From contig JACEVL010000950.1 in assembly GCA_020284085.1 (NCBI GenBank), positions 149,501-213,500 on the forward strand: a stretch of 64,000 bases of DNA, in the 5' to 3' direction. Below, piece after piece: positions 22,871 through 34,740 of this stretch (positions are counted from its first letter, which is position 1; the number at the start of each line of letters is the position of its first letter). Source of the stretch: Aporrectodea caliginosa. Its lineage: Eukaryota > Annelida > Clitellata > Crassiclitellata > Lumbricidae. Below the pieces are notes generated by a model, which was not told where the DNA came from, did not search any database, and saw only the letters and a list, made by a program, of their open reading frames with translations. The position numbers were made by a program, and so were the translations under genes.

Positions 22871-23533
22871 CACAGTATTCACAAATATTTACCTGTACAA
22901 ACAAACAGAAGCAACAATATTATAAGCATGCATGAAAACATGCATGGAACACATGCATACAAACACACACACAAATGCATAAACACATTGATATAAACAT
23001 TGCTTGGCCAAAGGTCCTCAGTGGTTGCACTATAAAAACCGGAACAGCAACTGAAGTTGAAGTCAATTATTCCTTGTAACCAGAATTCATGCTCTGTAGT
23101 AAATCACTTGTATATCCGGACTCTGATGGTACAACCTCTATATAAGTCAGTCTGTGTTCATCTATCTGTCTGGCTATCTCTCTCCACCAATGCTGTTTTT
23201 TGCATGATGAGTGGCCTACTAACTATACACCATAACACTCAGATACACATAATATATTATATACATAAGCAACACCCATCCTAATTAGAGATTTTTAATT
23301 TATAGCAATATAAAGTTAACTGAATCACAAAGAAGAGCAGAGGTTATTACTAAATTGAACTGCAGTGCAAAATATTCAATCAAATCATTCAAATGAGAGG
23401 TTCGTTACACTTAACAAATCCCACAATCACACTTGTCCACAAGTCTTGCCCTGTGAAGTCTCGTGGAGAATCCATTACAGCTAACCCTCTCTCAATAGAT
23501 GCAGTTGTTTTTAGGATGTAAAATCCTTTCCAG
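22871..23533. other. Unassigned sequence
   Basis: Begins with CA-rich sequence around 22960-22985. No gene or repeat recognised. Confidence 0.4.
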
Positions 23534-23760
23534 TAGAGAAGAAGAAGAAGAAGAGAAGAAACAGTCCTTGAGCTAGCCTGAGAGGCACCCATAGGTACAA
23601 AGTGTTAGCGTTTCAATTTTCTTAGCCTCAGCACACAAGGGTGGGTGTACAGTCCTCTGACTCACCATCTCATCTTCCCACCGACAGTGTAAGGTCTTAG
23701 GGGAGTGTATTCATTATAACTGAGTTGGCTAGGGAGCACAGGTGAAGCAAAAATCTCTAA
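23534..23760 (-). mobile_element. SINE-B, 5'-truncated
   Basis: Matches the 3' part of the tRNA-derived SINE at 33652-33953 in the same orientation. Shared blocks are a GAAGAAGAAG tail, CTTGAGCTAGC, TGAGAGGCA, GTGTTAGCG and CTTAGCCTC. The tRNA head is absent. Confidence 0.8.
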
Positions 23761-23829
23761 CCAATTTTCTGTTTAAGTCAGTCAGTCCTGACCTGTTTAT
23801 ATATATTATATATATATTTTTTATATTTG

Positions 23830-24085
23830 TTCATTAATTCAAACCGACAAGTGCACACCCAGTAGGATTACATGATATAGTAGTGACAGATGATAACAAG
23901 TTAACAGAAGTCGAATTTAACTGTATGGCAGCTTGCAAGGCACAAATCTGTCCAACTGCTCATTTTTTACAGTCACCCCACGTAGTTTAAAGCTGAGTGA
24001 ACCTTATGGGCTAGTGGGTATCGAACCCACGTCCCTCTGATCTTCACGCCAGTGTGTTGGTACCATTCAACCATTTCCCTGCCCC
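23830..24085 (-). mobile_element. SINE-A, copy 2
   Basis: Nearly full copy with B box (reverse complement GGGTTCGATACCC), A-box-like GGTTGAATGGTACC and GGGGCAGGG start. The 3' half (GACTTCTGTTAACTTGTTAT, CATGTAATCCTAC) is uninterrupted, which shows the state before the 60-bp MITE entered copy 1. Confidence 0.9.
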
Positions 24086-24099
24086 AAGGCCATGATAAA

Positions 24100-25070
24100 A
24101 AAAAGAAAGCACTTTACAACAACCTAATCTCACACTATGTGAGCCAATCAGACTGAAAAATCCCAAACAGGTTCAGTCTGAAGTTGATCATTTCCAACAC
24201 AGGTTTTGCTACTGTATGCTGAAACAACATACTGCCTTCACATGCGAAGAGATGGCCAAATTGTGGTCCAGTGACAAAGCCATGTCGTGCACAGAGGTAG
24301 AGAAGAAGGCTTTTGGAAGGTGAATCTGCATGTCATGCAAGTCTATCTTTTGAAGCTGTTAATGGCAACCAAGCCGGATCAGTGGAGTTTTTCTGGGATC
24401 AAGCCAAAGGCGGTTGGATGGCCTCCACATGCAAAACACCTTAGATGTCTCAACCATTAAACTCACCTCTGAAGCATGGCCATGAATACATATATGCTTC
24501 AATATAATCTGCATACTGGTGAGCAGGAACTCTAAAGGTTAAAGGATCACGGCTTAGGTCAGCAGTATAAAGGCTATAAAGTAGAGGACCTCAAATGGAA
24601 CCCTGTGGCAGTCAAATGAGATTGCAGGGGACCAGATTGACCAGGCAGGATCAAAGACCACTAACTGGGTGTGTTCAGAGAGGAATGAGCATAACCACTA
24701 CAGAGGAACGCCCAGGATACCAAATACCCTTTGGATGTGCTCTAAGAGAGTGCCCTGGTCGACAGCATCAAAGGCCCCAAGAACATCAAAGACAACTTAT
24801 CAGAAATTGCATGACCCCAATAAATGACTCCAAGAAAAACCAGCAGTTTCCAGATTCTGTTAAAATAAACATAAACTTAAAATAAAACCAGATTGTTGCT
24901 TGCATAAGAGGGAATTTCCCTCCAGATTGCCAGTTTGCTGCCTGGGGAACAAGCAAGAATCTTCTGAACCACCTTTGATAAAAAAAAACACAGGTTAGAG
25001 ATTGGACAAAAAAATGTTGGCCATGTCATCAGCGTCCAGTCCTTGGCAATTGAGTCTGGCTGCCTAAAAT
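24100..25070 (-). mobile_element. LINE reverse transcriptase fragment with damaged active site
   Basis: Read right to left: DADDMAN, a SNLTCVFLSKVVQKILA-like stretch split between frames, FDAVDQGTLLEHIQRVFGIL, SFLSEHTQLVVFDPA, GPLLYSLYTADLSRD, HQYADYIEAYMYSW, SNRLWLDPRKTPLIRLGC, LQKIDLHDMQIHLPKAFFST and ISSHVKAVC. This is finger, palm and thumb of a CR1-like RT in order. The catalytic YADD reads YADY, and several frameshifts and a stop in the DAV-to-palm stretch make it inactive. Confidence 0.88.
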
Positions 25071-25193
25071 GTGTTTATGGTGATGTAGTAGTAACCCACT
25101 CTGCATCAAGACTTGTTCTGCTTAGGTGACCTGTTGAAAATTGACACTCACTGTTAAACTTACAGTGTTCTCATGCGGTGTGTATTGCTGCTG

Positions 25194-25398
25194 TTAGTGT
25201 TTCAATAAGAAATTTTTGATATTGTCCTCCTTCCAAAGTTCAGAGGTGCATATGACCATAAGACAAGACATTGATGGTGCAGAGTAATTGTGAGTGAAGG
25301 ACTTGCTCAAGGTCCCTACACAGTAACTGCCTCTGGCGAGGCTCGAACATGTACGCTCAGCATTACAGGTCAAGTGCTCTAACCAATCAGCCACCGTG
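25194..25398 (-). mobile_element. SINE-C (tRNA-derived)
   Basis: Reverse complement starts ACGGTGGCTGATTGGTTAGA, a very good tRNA A box, and has TGTTCGAGCCT as B box (about 25339-25350). A body with CCTTGAGCAAGTCCTTCACT follows. The only copy seen. The open frame of 79 codons across it is a by-product, not a protein gene. Confidence 0.85.
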
Positions 25399-25850
25399 AT
25401 TTTAATTGAAATTGAATTAACAGACTTCACCACGTTAGAACAAATGAAATGCCAGCACAGAAACCCAGACTAGCATTATCCACTTAACCTACAGATGCTC
25501 AAATAGGTGGTCCATAATCTTGTGGTTAATGGTATTTTACATGAATTTGCAGCAAGTAATTGTAAGTGATCATTCGTATAACACCTCTTTTAAAAAAAAC
25601 CTATCTGATTAAACACGAATATGATCAAAAATAGAAAGGTACTGGTGAGAGAAATATGTAGCATCTGACAGTTGTTGTGGTTACAGGTCAAGTCTTTTCT
25701 GAAAACTTGGTTTTGCATGCAGTATATATTATAGAACAAACAGTAACTAAGCATGCATTTTTCACTGATTCAAGCTATATTGAGGACAGACGTGGTATAG
25801 TCAACTACAGCCATATGGAACACAATCATCTGATTTGGCTTTTAGTGAGT
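25399..25850. other. Unassigned sequence
   Basis: Nothing recognised. Confidence 0.4.
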
Positions 25851-25858
25851 CTTTAAAT

Positions 25859-26177
25859 CAGAGGGGTCAAAAAAGCTGGCCTGAGGGTCGTTTATGGCTT
25901 CCCAGTGATGTTTCTCTAGCCCGCAGAGCCTAGCCTAAAGACTACACAATTTGAGAATAAAAGTTATGTGACGTTCATGACTGATAATGAAGATCAAAAT
26001 TACGATTTTATAAGCTTAATTTGACTGCTTGTATGCTTTATTTAAAAATGTACCATTTAAGATTTAGTTTTCCTAGTTCCCTACTCTCATTTTTGCTCAT
26101 ATGCCTTCGGCACACTGGTGCGCAACTTGCTACAAAATATTGACACTGCCCACCATTAAAAAAGATTTGACACCCTG
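25859..26177. mobile_element. Probable hAT-type MITE, 319 bp
   Basis: Ends CAGAGGGGTCAAAAAA and AGATTTGACACCCTG are inverted; the subterminal TGGCCTGAGG / GCCCGCAGAGCC words are typical of CAGGGGTGTCAAA-type hAT MITEs. The flanking 8-mers (ctttaaat, cataaatt) do not match well, so the insertion is old or its edges are off. Confidence 0.6.
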
Positions 26178-26888
26178 CATAAATTATTATTGGAGCGAAG
26201 GTATAGATCTCCACAACCTCATTATAAGTAAGTAGCCTTTCCTTTTTCTAGAGATATGAATACTGTTTTTGACAGAGAATAAAATAAAAAGACAAAATCC
26301 TTACGATAGCATGTTCATTGAAAACACTATCAACTGGCAAGTATTGATTGTAAAATCCACAAATGTTTGTGCACAATTTATTTAGCGAATTTTGTTAGTG
26401 TTTAAAAATTGCAAACTTTTCTTACCGACACCATTTTCTGGTACAATGTGTGTCATTTAGTGACACTAAATATAATTTAACGCAGTTTTTGCTTTGTTTT
26501 GTTTTGTCTGTTTTCAGTCAATGCATGAGCAATAAAATTAGCCGTACAATCTGCCAAGTACTTTCACAACTTCTCCAAAATGTAATCTTTTCTGGCCCAA
26601 AAGTTTTTTCAAATTCGTAAACTTTGATGGCCACCAAAAATTGTGGATTTACAGTACTTAGTTAGCATTCCTACAGGCAAAGTTATGCATTGGAAAAGCA
26701 TTCACCCCAGTGTTCTCAGCTATGGCATTCACATTAATATATCATGCTCTAAATATACAACACATTTTTCCAGTGATCTCCACAGAAAACTAACAGCACT
26801 CTGCAATTGCTTCTCATTGAAATTGAACTTGCACAAAGTTTGTTTAAAAGTGCGCTATACTTCCGTTCCGACAACCTTTCAAACAAGT
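26178..26888. other. Unassigned sequence
   Basis: An 87-codon plus frame (26643-26906) enters the next element; not recognised. Confidence 0.4.
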
Positions 26889-26890
26889 AT

Positions 26891-27050
26891 GGTGTGGACT
26901 CGTTAAATGCTCATGATTGATGTGAAGCAGCGTTAAGTCCCCCAAAGCTATTAACTTACCATGCCTGGTTAATGTGCCATACAAGAACTGCAGTGTTGTG
27001 CTAAATATTGACTTTTCAGCATCATCCCTTTTAACGCGTGGTCTAGATTA
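26891..27050. mobile_element. Pogo/Tigger-style MITE, copy 2
   Basis: Left end TA then TGGTGTGGACTCGTTAAA; right end TTTTAACGCGTGGTCTAGA. The centre is the reverse complement of copy 1 (3985-4070), including CAAGAACTGCAGT and CTAAATATTGA. Confidence 0.55.
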
Positions 27051-27436
27051 CATGCTGTATCGTAAAGCATGTCTCCGATGACTTTGCATTATTGAGTCGC
27101 CATTGTATTTTGTAAGACACTAGAAGAATCTTTAATGTAGTTAGGACCATCCACCATCCCAGTGTTCACATGGCTTGTCATGTGAATCAGTATTACGGAC
27201 CACAAATGAAGCCTGACGTTGCAGAATGAGCAGGTAAACAATATCGATGAAAGATTCCAAAGAAAATGTCCACATATCCAGTCTTTTACAGTATTTTGTT
27301 CACTTTATCTCCTTTTTATCAGTTTTGTAACTAAAAATGATTAAATTCTTTAATGATCAATTTTCAAAGAATTTTCAACATCAGTGAATGTGATAACCTG
27401 ACTGAGTTTAAAGTCAATTCTTGATAAATGTTAGGT
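27051..27436. other. Unassigned sequence
   Basis: Nothing recognised. Confidence 0.4.
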
Positions 27437-27440
27437 TTAA

Positions 27441-27501
27441 CACTTTAACGACGAGCTGCATTGGTTCCCAATTGCTTTTAATGCATCTCATCGTTAAAGT
27501 G
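27441..27501. mobile_element. TTAA-flanked palindromic MITE, 61 bp, copy 1
   Basis: TTAA (27437-27440 and 27502-27505) flanks inverted ends CACTTTAACGACGAG and CTCATCGTTAAAGTG. TTAA duplications are made by piggyBac and Kolobok transposases. A second copy is at 61129-61190. Confidence 0.85.
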
Positions 27502-27505
27502 TTAA

Positions 27506-28737
27506 CTCACTGTTTCCCTTTTACATCACAATATTCTTCGCCAAGATAGGTGCCTACATAACAAAGTGAGAGGATTGTTTGTTAAAACTCCATAACAAAT
27601 GTCATCATCCACCCAGGTGACAAAGATTCTTATAGGTATCTGAAAAGTCTGAAATTATTGAGCCAATCCCACATATGACAAACTAATTTAGCACGGCTGT
27701 TGGGCTTCCTCACACATGCATAGTGCAACAGTTGACACCATGTTTCTGATCTGTGTTATACATTAAGGATGAGGAGCGATGACAGCCGAGGCAATCCAAC
27801 CACACGGTTAATTCATGCACTCCTTTTGTTAATGGTATAACATGCGGCATTCCGATATTTCTTTGGTCACCATATCTGTGCAGGACAGGAATCGCCAGTC
27901 ACCAGCTGATTAGTCCTAGGACCTTTCTATGACTGATGATCAACAACACTGCCTTGACAGCAGGGCTGGTCTACATGTTGAATGATTCAAAATGGTGATA
28001 AGGCCTCTGTCACTTAAAACCATCCAAAAGAGACAAAATTCTGAGTATATCCAAGAAATAACTACGAAATACAGTATAAGTCCGAGCATACAATCTTGAA
28101 ATAATTGAGCAAATTCCACATACGACAAAGTAATCTATAAAACATAAAGAGAATCAAAACAAGCATCATCTTGGTTGCAGACATTCATGAGCAGAAACCA
28201 AAGCATCTTGGCAAATATGTAGGGAGGGATAGGAGAGGGACTGCAATGTTGGGTAACATTGAGGAGGGTAGGAGTAAAGATGGTTTGGGGAGGCATTGAA
28301 CTCATATGTCATTGTGGTGTAGGACTGAAGCCATAAAACAACTCCAGTCAGTAGGTATGTGCGGTGCTGAGTCATCAGGTTTTTTGCAGCTATTTTGACC
28401 TAAGCCAACTACTCATCTATAGCTACATAATTATCAAAGATTGGATAATAAAATGTTATTAAATCCAGAAATGACAATTAATTTTGTCTAGAAAAAGAAA
28501 TGAGCTTCTAAAGGCAACATTAAAAGGAACCGGAAATCAAAACGCTGGTGCTTCAGGCACAAGTCTATCATGTATGTCGCAGTTTCAATAATATCCATCC
28601 ATAATTGAACAGAGCAAAATTAAAGCCTAATAGTACTGTAAATCAGCACAATTACAGAGTAGCTGTGGAATCTCCATTACATGTGATTAATGAAAAAGTC
28701 AGCTTTATCCAAATTAGTGTCAGTTGTTGCCAGCATC
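27506..28737. other. Mostly unassigned; short direct repeat
   Basis: GAAATTATTGAGCCAATCCC at about 27652 recurs as GAAATAATTGAGCAAATTCC at about 28097, each followed by ACATAYGACAAA. No gene is recognised. Confidence 0.4.
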
Positions 28738-28740
28738 TTA

Positions 28741-29202
28741 GGGGCCGTCCATAAATGACGTCACGCACCTAGGGGGGAGGGGTCGGAAATTTGTGACGAT
28801 GTGTGACATGGGGGTGGGGGGTCTGAGTAGTGTGACGTCACACCAGGTCTATGTTATTAAATTTAACAATTAACAACAATTTAATTTTAATAACAACAGC
28901 ACTAATTTTGAGGATTAAATTTTCATTATTTCTTTAATTATTTTAATATATACGGGCACCATTATTAATAATTTTCTAATTATTTCAATATTTGGTCACC
29001 GTTAGAATTTAAAATATTCATGCTTTTGCTATTTGTTCCATGAAAGAGCATTTTGCTTCGCCATGGAAATTGGTTTTGGGGGGGTCAGAGCTTTGTGACG
29101 TCATTTTCAGAGGGGGTCTTACTTTTTGTGACGAAGTGTGACGAGGGGGGGAGGGGGTTAAAAATCGGCCAAAATAGCGTGACGTCATTTATGGACGGCC
29201 CC
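28741..29202. mobile_element. DNA-transposon MITE, 462 bp, TTA-flanked, with four CRE-like sites
   Basis: Terminal inverted repeats GGGGCCGTCCATAAATGACG and its partner at 29183-29202. A 3-bp duplication TTA lies at 28738-28740 and 29203-29205. Three-bp TWA duplications point to PIF/Harbinger-like transposases (inference). The octamer TGACGTCA occurs at 28756, 28833, 29096 and 29180. The middle is AT-rich and has no ORF. Confidence 0.9.
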
Positions 29203-29205
29203 TTA

Positions 29206-29690
29206 CCCCTGATGATGAATTAAATCAATTTGAATAAACTAATTTTATTTCAACATATTTACACTCAGCAACATTGGGTTCTTAAGCGGCTTACAGATAT
29301 ATTACCAACTAGGATTAAACCGATTGACATTATTCTGCCGATTTCTCATTCCAGATAGATGGCCTGCTTTTTTGCCAATTCCGGATTCGATCCGATTAAT
29401 CAGCAATATTTATTTTTATTTGGTTCTAAAGTACTAATTTAGTAATTTTTACAATTTTATATCTCTGTTAATGATATATATGCTTTAAACCACATGGCTT
29501 AAGAAAAAAGACCGATTGTCTGCCATTTTTGTGGATGCATCACTCATAATTTTATTATTTTGTATGGATTTTCACTGATAAAGAATTAAAGATCACCATA
29601 GGAGGTCGCCGAAACAGGTTACTATTTTATAGTATTTAAAAAAATTGTTTTTGGTCAAAAAATTACTTCTTTTGATATAGGTATCGGTAG
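29206..29690. other. Unassigned; possibly a decayed hAT
   Basis: Contains several CCGATT/AATCGG-like words (29320, 29345, 29390, 29510) like the ends of the element at 7479, but no clear inverted ends. Confidence 0.35.
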
Positions 29691-29700
29691 TTCAGGCATG

Positions 29701-29995
29701 TGCGATGGTAATTTATCAGTTTAGCGTCCCAAATTATTCGCCCATTGTAATTCTTGCTTAAATATAAGTTGGATTGATGAAAATGATTTTTGTGAAAGTA
29801 GAAGTTGGATTGATGAAAATAGTTTCTTGTGAAACTAGAAGTTGGATTGATGAAAATAATACTTGCATAAATAGATGTTGGATTGATGACAGTTATCATG
29901 AACATTGGTATTAAAACGCCATGTATATAAAATGATAAACGATATGTTATAATGCTTACATAATAAGGGACGCTAAAATTATAAATTACTGCACC
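29701..29995. mobile_element. Inverted-repeat element of unknown superfamily
   Basis: GGTAATTTATCAGTTTAGCG at 29707 is inverted at 29967-29990 (CGCTAAAATTATAAATTACT). Both arms run on into a shared GGGACGC end. No clear target duplication. The interior is a short tandem repeat. Confidence 0.65.
29768..29895. repeat. Tandem repeat, 36-37 bp unit, about 4 copies
   Basis: GTTGGATTGATGAAAAT recurs at 29768, 29804, 29841 and, as GTTGGATTGATGACAG, at 29877. The minus-strand frame over it reads as a repeated FHQSN-like peptide, which is an artefact of the repeat. Confidence 0.9.
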
Positions 29996-30354
29996 GATTA
30001 GACTACAATTAATGGGTATAGGGCAAAATCCACGAAAAACGATATGCAGATCAAGATTCAGTTGAACCCTACCTATAACTGATGCAAAGTGTAATTGCAG
30101 TAAAAGCCTAATTTCGCAAAGAGTACTACAAACGAGAATTAAACAGGTTGGAAATGATCTGAAATTGCATAAACTGAATTACATAAAAGGTATGTACAAG
30201 GAAATCTATTCTAATATTATTTACTGAATTGCATGAACTTCTACCAGTACACTGTAAGCAATGCTCTTGCATTTATACAGACTGCTTATTTACTACGTGA
30301 CACAATTAACATCATAGCAGTGATTCTTTGTTGTTAGTCAATTCAACATCTTGC
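29996..30354. other. Unassigned sequence
   Basis: Nothing recognised. Confidence 0.4.
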
Positions 30355-31350
30355 AGTTGTGGCTACAAGGGACCAGAAGGGGGGCCAGTACCACTCCCAC
30401 TGAGTGCCTGACCTTCAGATGGCCCTTCAAATGAAATACTTGTACACCGGCAGATATTTAGAGTGAACAGATCATATAAGGGATTAAGAAATCTGTTTCT
30501 TTTTCAATCCTTATCATTATAACCTCATAGATTTTAAACCTTAAAAATCAATCAATTAATCAATCAATCATTTATTTCTGTAACCATCAGAAGAGAAAAA
30601 CCATCAGAAGAGAAAAAAAACGAACAATGAAACAGTAAGTTATACTGGCTACAAGGAGGCCCAGAAGGGATCATGGATCCCGCTAAATAGGGACACCTAA
30701 ACATGCAAAAAATACAGATATGGAAAGAAAGACAGTCAATGATACATAGAGTAGAGTAAGCCTTGGGCTCAAATATCAAACAACAAATATCAAACAAGAC
30801 CAGATTAAATAAGACGGATCCAATAAAAATCACATTAACAAAAGACTATAAAATCTTAACTAAAATAGCTTTACAGACAAAATCAACTAATTTACCACAA
30901 TCTTAGCTAAAATAGCATTATAAACAAAATCATCTAATTTAATCAATCAGTAAATTTCAATCAGTCATTTATTTATGTAACCAATAATAAGAACAACAAC
31001 AATGAAACAATAAGGCAATGATTTGATATGTAGGCCTACTGGTTACATGGGGTCCAGAAGGGATCATGGATCCCGCTAAATTACAGCCAGTCGATACATA
31101 GATTGGAATAATCAACCAAAACATAAGAAGAGACCATTAAACGACATTAACAAAACAATATACAATCTTAACTAAAATAGCAGTACAGACAAATACAACT
31201 AAGTTAAGTCAATTAATTCATTAAAAAACGGATTAGTGATGCAACAAAAAGATATTAGTCACAAGAAACAGCTATTTTTGTTATAAGATCTTTGAGCACT
31301 AACAAAAGTGAATTAATACCTCATAGATTTTAAACCTTAAAAACTGATCA
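30355..31350 (-). mobile_element. Cluster of LINE 3' tails
   Basis: At least three minus-strand copies of the tail whose plus-strand form holds GATCCCTTCTGGGCCTCC: about 30365, 30660 and 31050. The second and third begin after a CAATCAATCA run or TCAATCAGTC and share CAATGAAACAGTAAG-like and CTTAACTAAAATAGC blocks. ACCTCATAGATTTTAAACCT occurs at about 30520 and 31318. The arrangement suggests local duplication of one tail. Confidence 0.75.
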
Positions 31351-33651
31351 GTGATGGGCAGTCATTGCCACGTCTTGTTAGCCTACAATACCCTGTACGG
31401 TATCTAGCAGGTATATGGGTTAAATATCGTCTCCTGTTTAGCAGGTGAAGCTAATAATGGTGCAGGTGTAGTGAATAGTGAATGATTGTTCAGCATTTAA
31501 TGGGAAATTGTCCTTCCTTATTTTTAAAGTCTTTAGACTTTTGACTGGCTCAGGTAAATCTGTTTTCCAAGCAAGGGATTTTTTTCATAACTTAAAAGGT
31601 TATACATTTTTAATTCATGTTCTTTCATATACAAGAAATGAGTTGAAGTACAAAGTGAGTGACCACAGAGTGAGGGATCCCGTGAGGTTACTACAGCGGC
31701 TCAGAGACACTGTAGAGTACTAGAGTAGTGTGTCCTGCAGTTGCCAACTGTAGTATTCACTTTCATGCAGATGCACTGGTGTGTGTGGATGATGTTACTA
31801 TCTGATTATTGACTGTATCATTTCTGGAGTAGAGAGTGTTGATTCCCTGATCGTTCACTGCTATTCATTGGTATACAATCATTAAAATCGAACCATATGT
31901 CTTTAGTGCTTACTGTTTTTTCACATGAGGTAGTTGACGCAATTAAATCATATAGCTCCAGTTTGTATACAATCATTTATGTTGACATAAATATCTCTTT
32001 TGTATTATGACAAAATTCAGAGCGTTTGCATGTTTTTATCTCAATAGTGCAGAAGAACTCAACTATATTATATGTATGTATATTATTCTCAAAATTCAGC
32101 AGTTTTGTTAAATTGTGCAGGTTCTGGCTACAGAGTTAGACATTGCTTGTTGTCTCAAACCAAATAGGCCCTAAACTTCCTTTTCATCAAATATACCGAC
32201 TACTGCACATAGACATTATTTAGCTGATAACATCAGGAGCCTGCTAATAAGATTTCCTGAGCACCTCAGTAAAAAGTAATTAAATTTATATCTACGAACC
32301 ACCATATCTGACCGTTTTTTAAGCAGTACAGCAATGCTGCCAATTTAATCAGTTTGTGCAGAGCTGATTAATTTGGAAAGTTTTATGGACATTTTTACTC
32401 TCGGTGTGACGAATATAAACTTGTGCTTCATTAAGTATATGCAAAAACATCACTTGCAAACGATTCTATATCTTCTAAATAAAGTTAATGTGTTTTCAAC
32501 TGCTGGTTTTTAATGTAAGGTAGTTGCGGCAAGCAAGTCATATAGCTTAAATTTCAAATTTCATCAATAATTGTGACTCAGTGCAAAAACAGTTTAGAGC
32601 ATTCTTGGTTTTCAGCAAACCCATGTATAGTTCTATACATCAGGCTCCCCTTTCTACCGACTGTCAACTGTGTTCCCTCTGGGATTGCCACTTGGCCCAC
32701 TGTGGCCTTGCTGGGAAAACCTAGAACCCTCACTGAAATCAGGTAATCATATTGGGAAAGCTTTTTAAGTATCTCCCGCATGAGTGTGTGCAGAATGATG
32801 CCATTTAAACTCATTCACAGGGATTTTGAAATGCTCCTTACAAAGTTTAGGACCGGCGTGGTTTCTATAGGCAGCACTCAAAATAGCAAAGGTCAACGCG
32901 GATGCAACTTTCTATGGCTAACCATTATGTGGACGGTTGCAAGTGATTTCCCTTAAGGACTCTTGTAGTGAATTATTGAGATCAAATCAAAGACATTTGA
33001 ACCATTTATGGGTTTTCTAACAATAATAATTGAATAACCCTCACCTCAGAAACAACATTTATCCAGCTGTCTAAGAGGTCTAGTCGAGTTCTAATCTCAT
33101 TTACATGCTTGCTTACAGAAATTGACACATATACATTTGTCGATACATATATACAATATGTAATATGTATGGTCCTACTTATAAATGTACCCGGTAAGTG
33201 TGTATCTGAGTATCTGAAATCTCTCATGCGTGCTGCAAAGATACTGCACAGAATACATATATTTACATGTTCAGTAAATACTGAAATAAATAAGTGCATA
33301 TATATATCTGTATATACATTATATATATCATCGAATAGCAATCATATTACACTTTTCACCCACATAACCAATTTTGCATATAAAAACCATTTCATTTACA
33401 AAAGGCAGCTAAATTCATTTTCAATGCACTTACTACCTGTGATAAAAACAAGCAGTTTCAATCAACTAATTCAGACTTCCATCCTAATCCAAATCAACAT
33501 GGAGCCAGTTTGCAAATATGTCCAATCCAAGCAGGGTTTCTCTGCATGGTTACACATAATCAGATTAACTGTCCCACTAATTCCGGTTAACTCTTATTGA
33601 TGAAACACTTTCTCCATGCATGTTGCTACTGGCCATCGGTTTTCTTCCCAC
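31351..33651. other. Mostly unassigned AT-rich sequence
   Basis: Holds the longest open frame of the window (33109-33600 +, 163 codons), which is rich in TATATA-type codons and has no family features, so it is probably chance. AGTTGACGCAATTAAATC (about 31932) and AGTTGCGGCAAGCAAGTC (about 32522) start two diverged direct repeats. A minus frame at 32814-32578 is also unrecognised. Confidence 0.35.
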
Positions 33652-33953
33652 TGAAGAAGAAAAAGAGCAGGCCCTTGAGCTAGCTTGAGAGGCAGCCATG
33701 GGTATGAGGTGTTAGCGACTTCATTTACTTAGCCTCGGCATATGACGGTTGATGGCCAGACCTCTACCTTCACCCATAATCTGCCCATTGGCAGCGTACA
33801 CTGTACAGTCAGCGGAATCATTATAGCTGAGATGGCGAAGGGGTGCAGGAAGAGAAGAAATCTTGAAACAAATATCTGCCCTGGTGGGGAGTTGAACCCT
33901 GACCATTTGGTTGACAGTCCATCGAGCTGTCCACTAGACTATCTCGCACCCCT
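33652..33953 (-). mobile_element. SINE-B (tRNA-derived), near full length
   Basis: Reverse complement starts GGGGTGCGAGATAGTCTAGT (A-box region TCTAGTGGACAGC) and has B box GGTTCAACTCC. A body follows, with CTTCGCCATCTCAGCTATAA and ATGCCGAGGCTAAG, then a TTC-rich tail. The truncated copy is at 23534. Confidence 0.85.
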
Positions 33954-34693
33954 CTTCTTGCTGATGACAACTACAAATCTTATCCTGTCAAAAATATACA
34001 TACAACCATGATATATATGCATATTCTTATGCACATAAATGAAGTCTTATTCTTGTTGCTACGTTAACTGTGCAGAACCATTTCTTTATTGCTATTCTGT
34101 TGTCAAATAAAAAGAAATGAACGAAATGCCCGTAAGCTAAACGGTCCGCCAGGACCAAATTAAACGTGGTCCCTCTGCATCTATGAACATGAGTGCCATC
34201 TTGGGACAAAAATTCAAACGAAATCAGAGTCTCTTACTCGAAAAATGCAAATTAAACAAATAATTATATTTCTGTGCTACAGTGGATATCCCTAAGTCGG
34301 AGTTAGTGATAACAGCAAAGGTCCTTTTTTTGTCTAAAAAGTAAAAAGGAGGCCACCTCCTCCTCCTCCTCCTCCTCCTCCTCCTCCTGGACTACATATT
34401 CTGTCATCAAGAACATCAGCTTGATCCTAGAATTATCAAACAGGAGTTATCTAGAACTTACTGAAACTTCCCATGCATACCAAAATCCTAGAAGATAACT
34501 GCTCTGTACTACATATTTGCTATTATGCTGCATTAAACACATAGCCCTACACAGATGTGAGTATATATACCTATAAATATACACATTTATCTGTTTTCAG
34601 ATTAGATACAAGTGTGTGTGGTGTGTATGTGCGTCCTATAAACAAGAATGACGTCCTGTTGCCGCTGTACTTCGAAATATAAGATATACACAA

Positions 34694-34740
<47 letters not shown>

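Noticed and set aside
25194..25433. 79-codon minus frame
   Set aside because: It is the reading of a tRNA-derived SINE.
32578..32814. 78-codon minus frame with ATVGQVAIPEGTQLTVG
   Set aside because: Reads protein-like but matches nothing I know, and no exon signals support it.
33109..33600. Longest ORF, 163 codons, plus strand
   Set aside because: AT-rich, tyrosine/isoleucine-heavy, overlapped by an open frame on the other strand, and without any domain; most likely chance.
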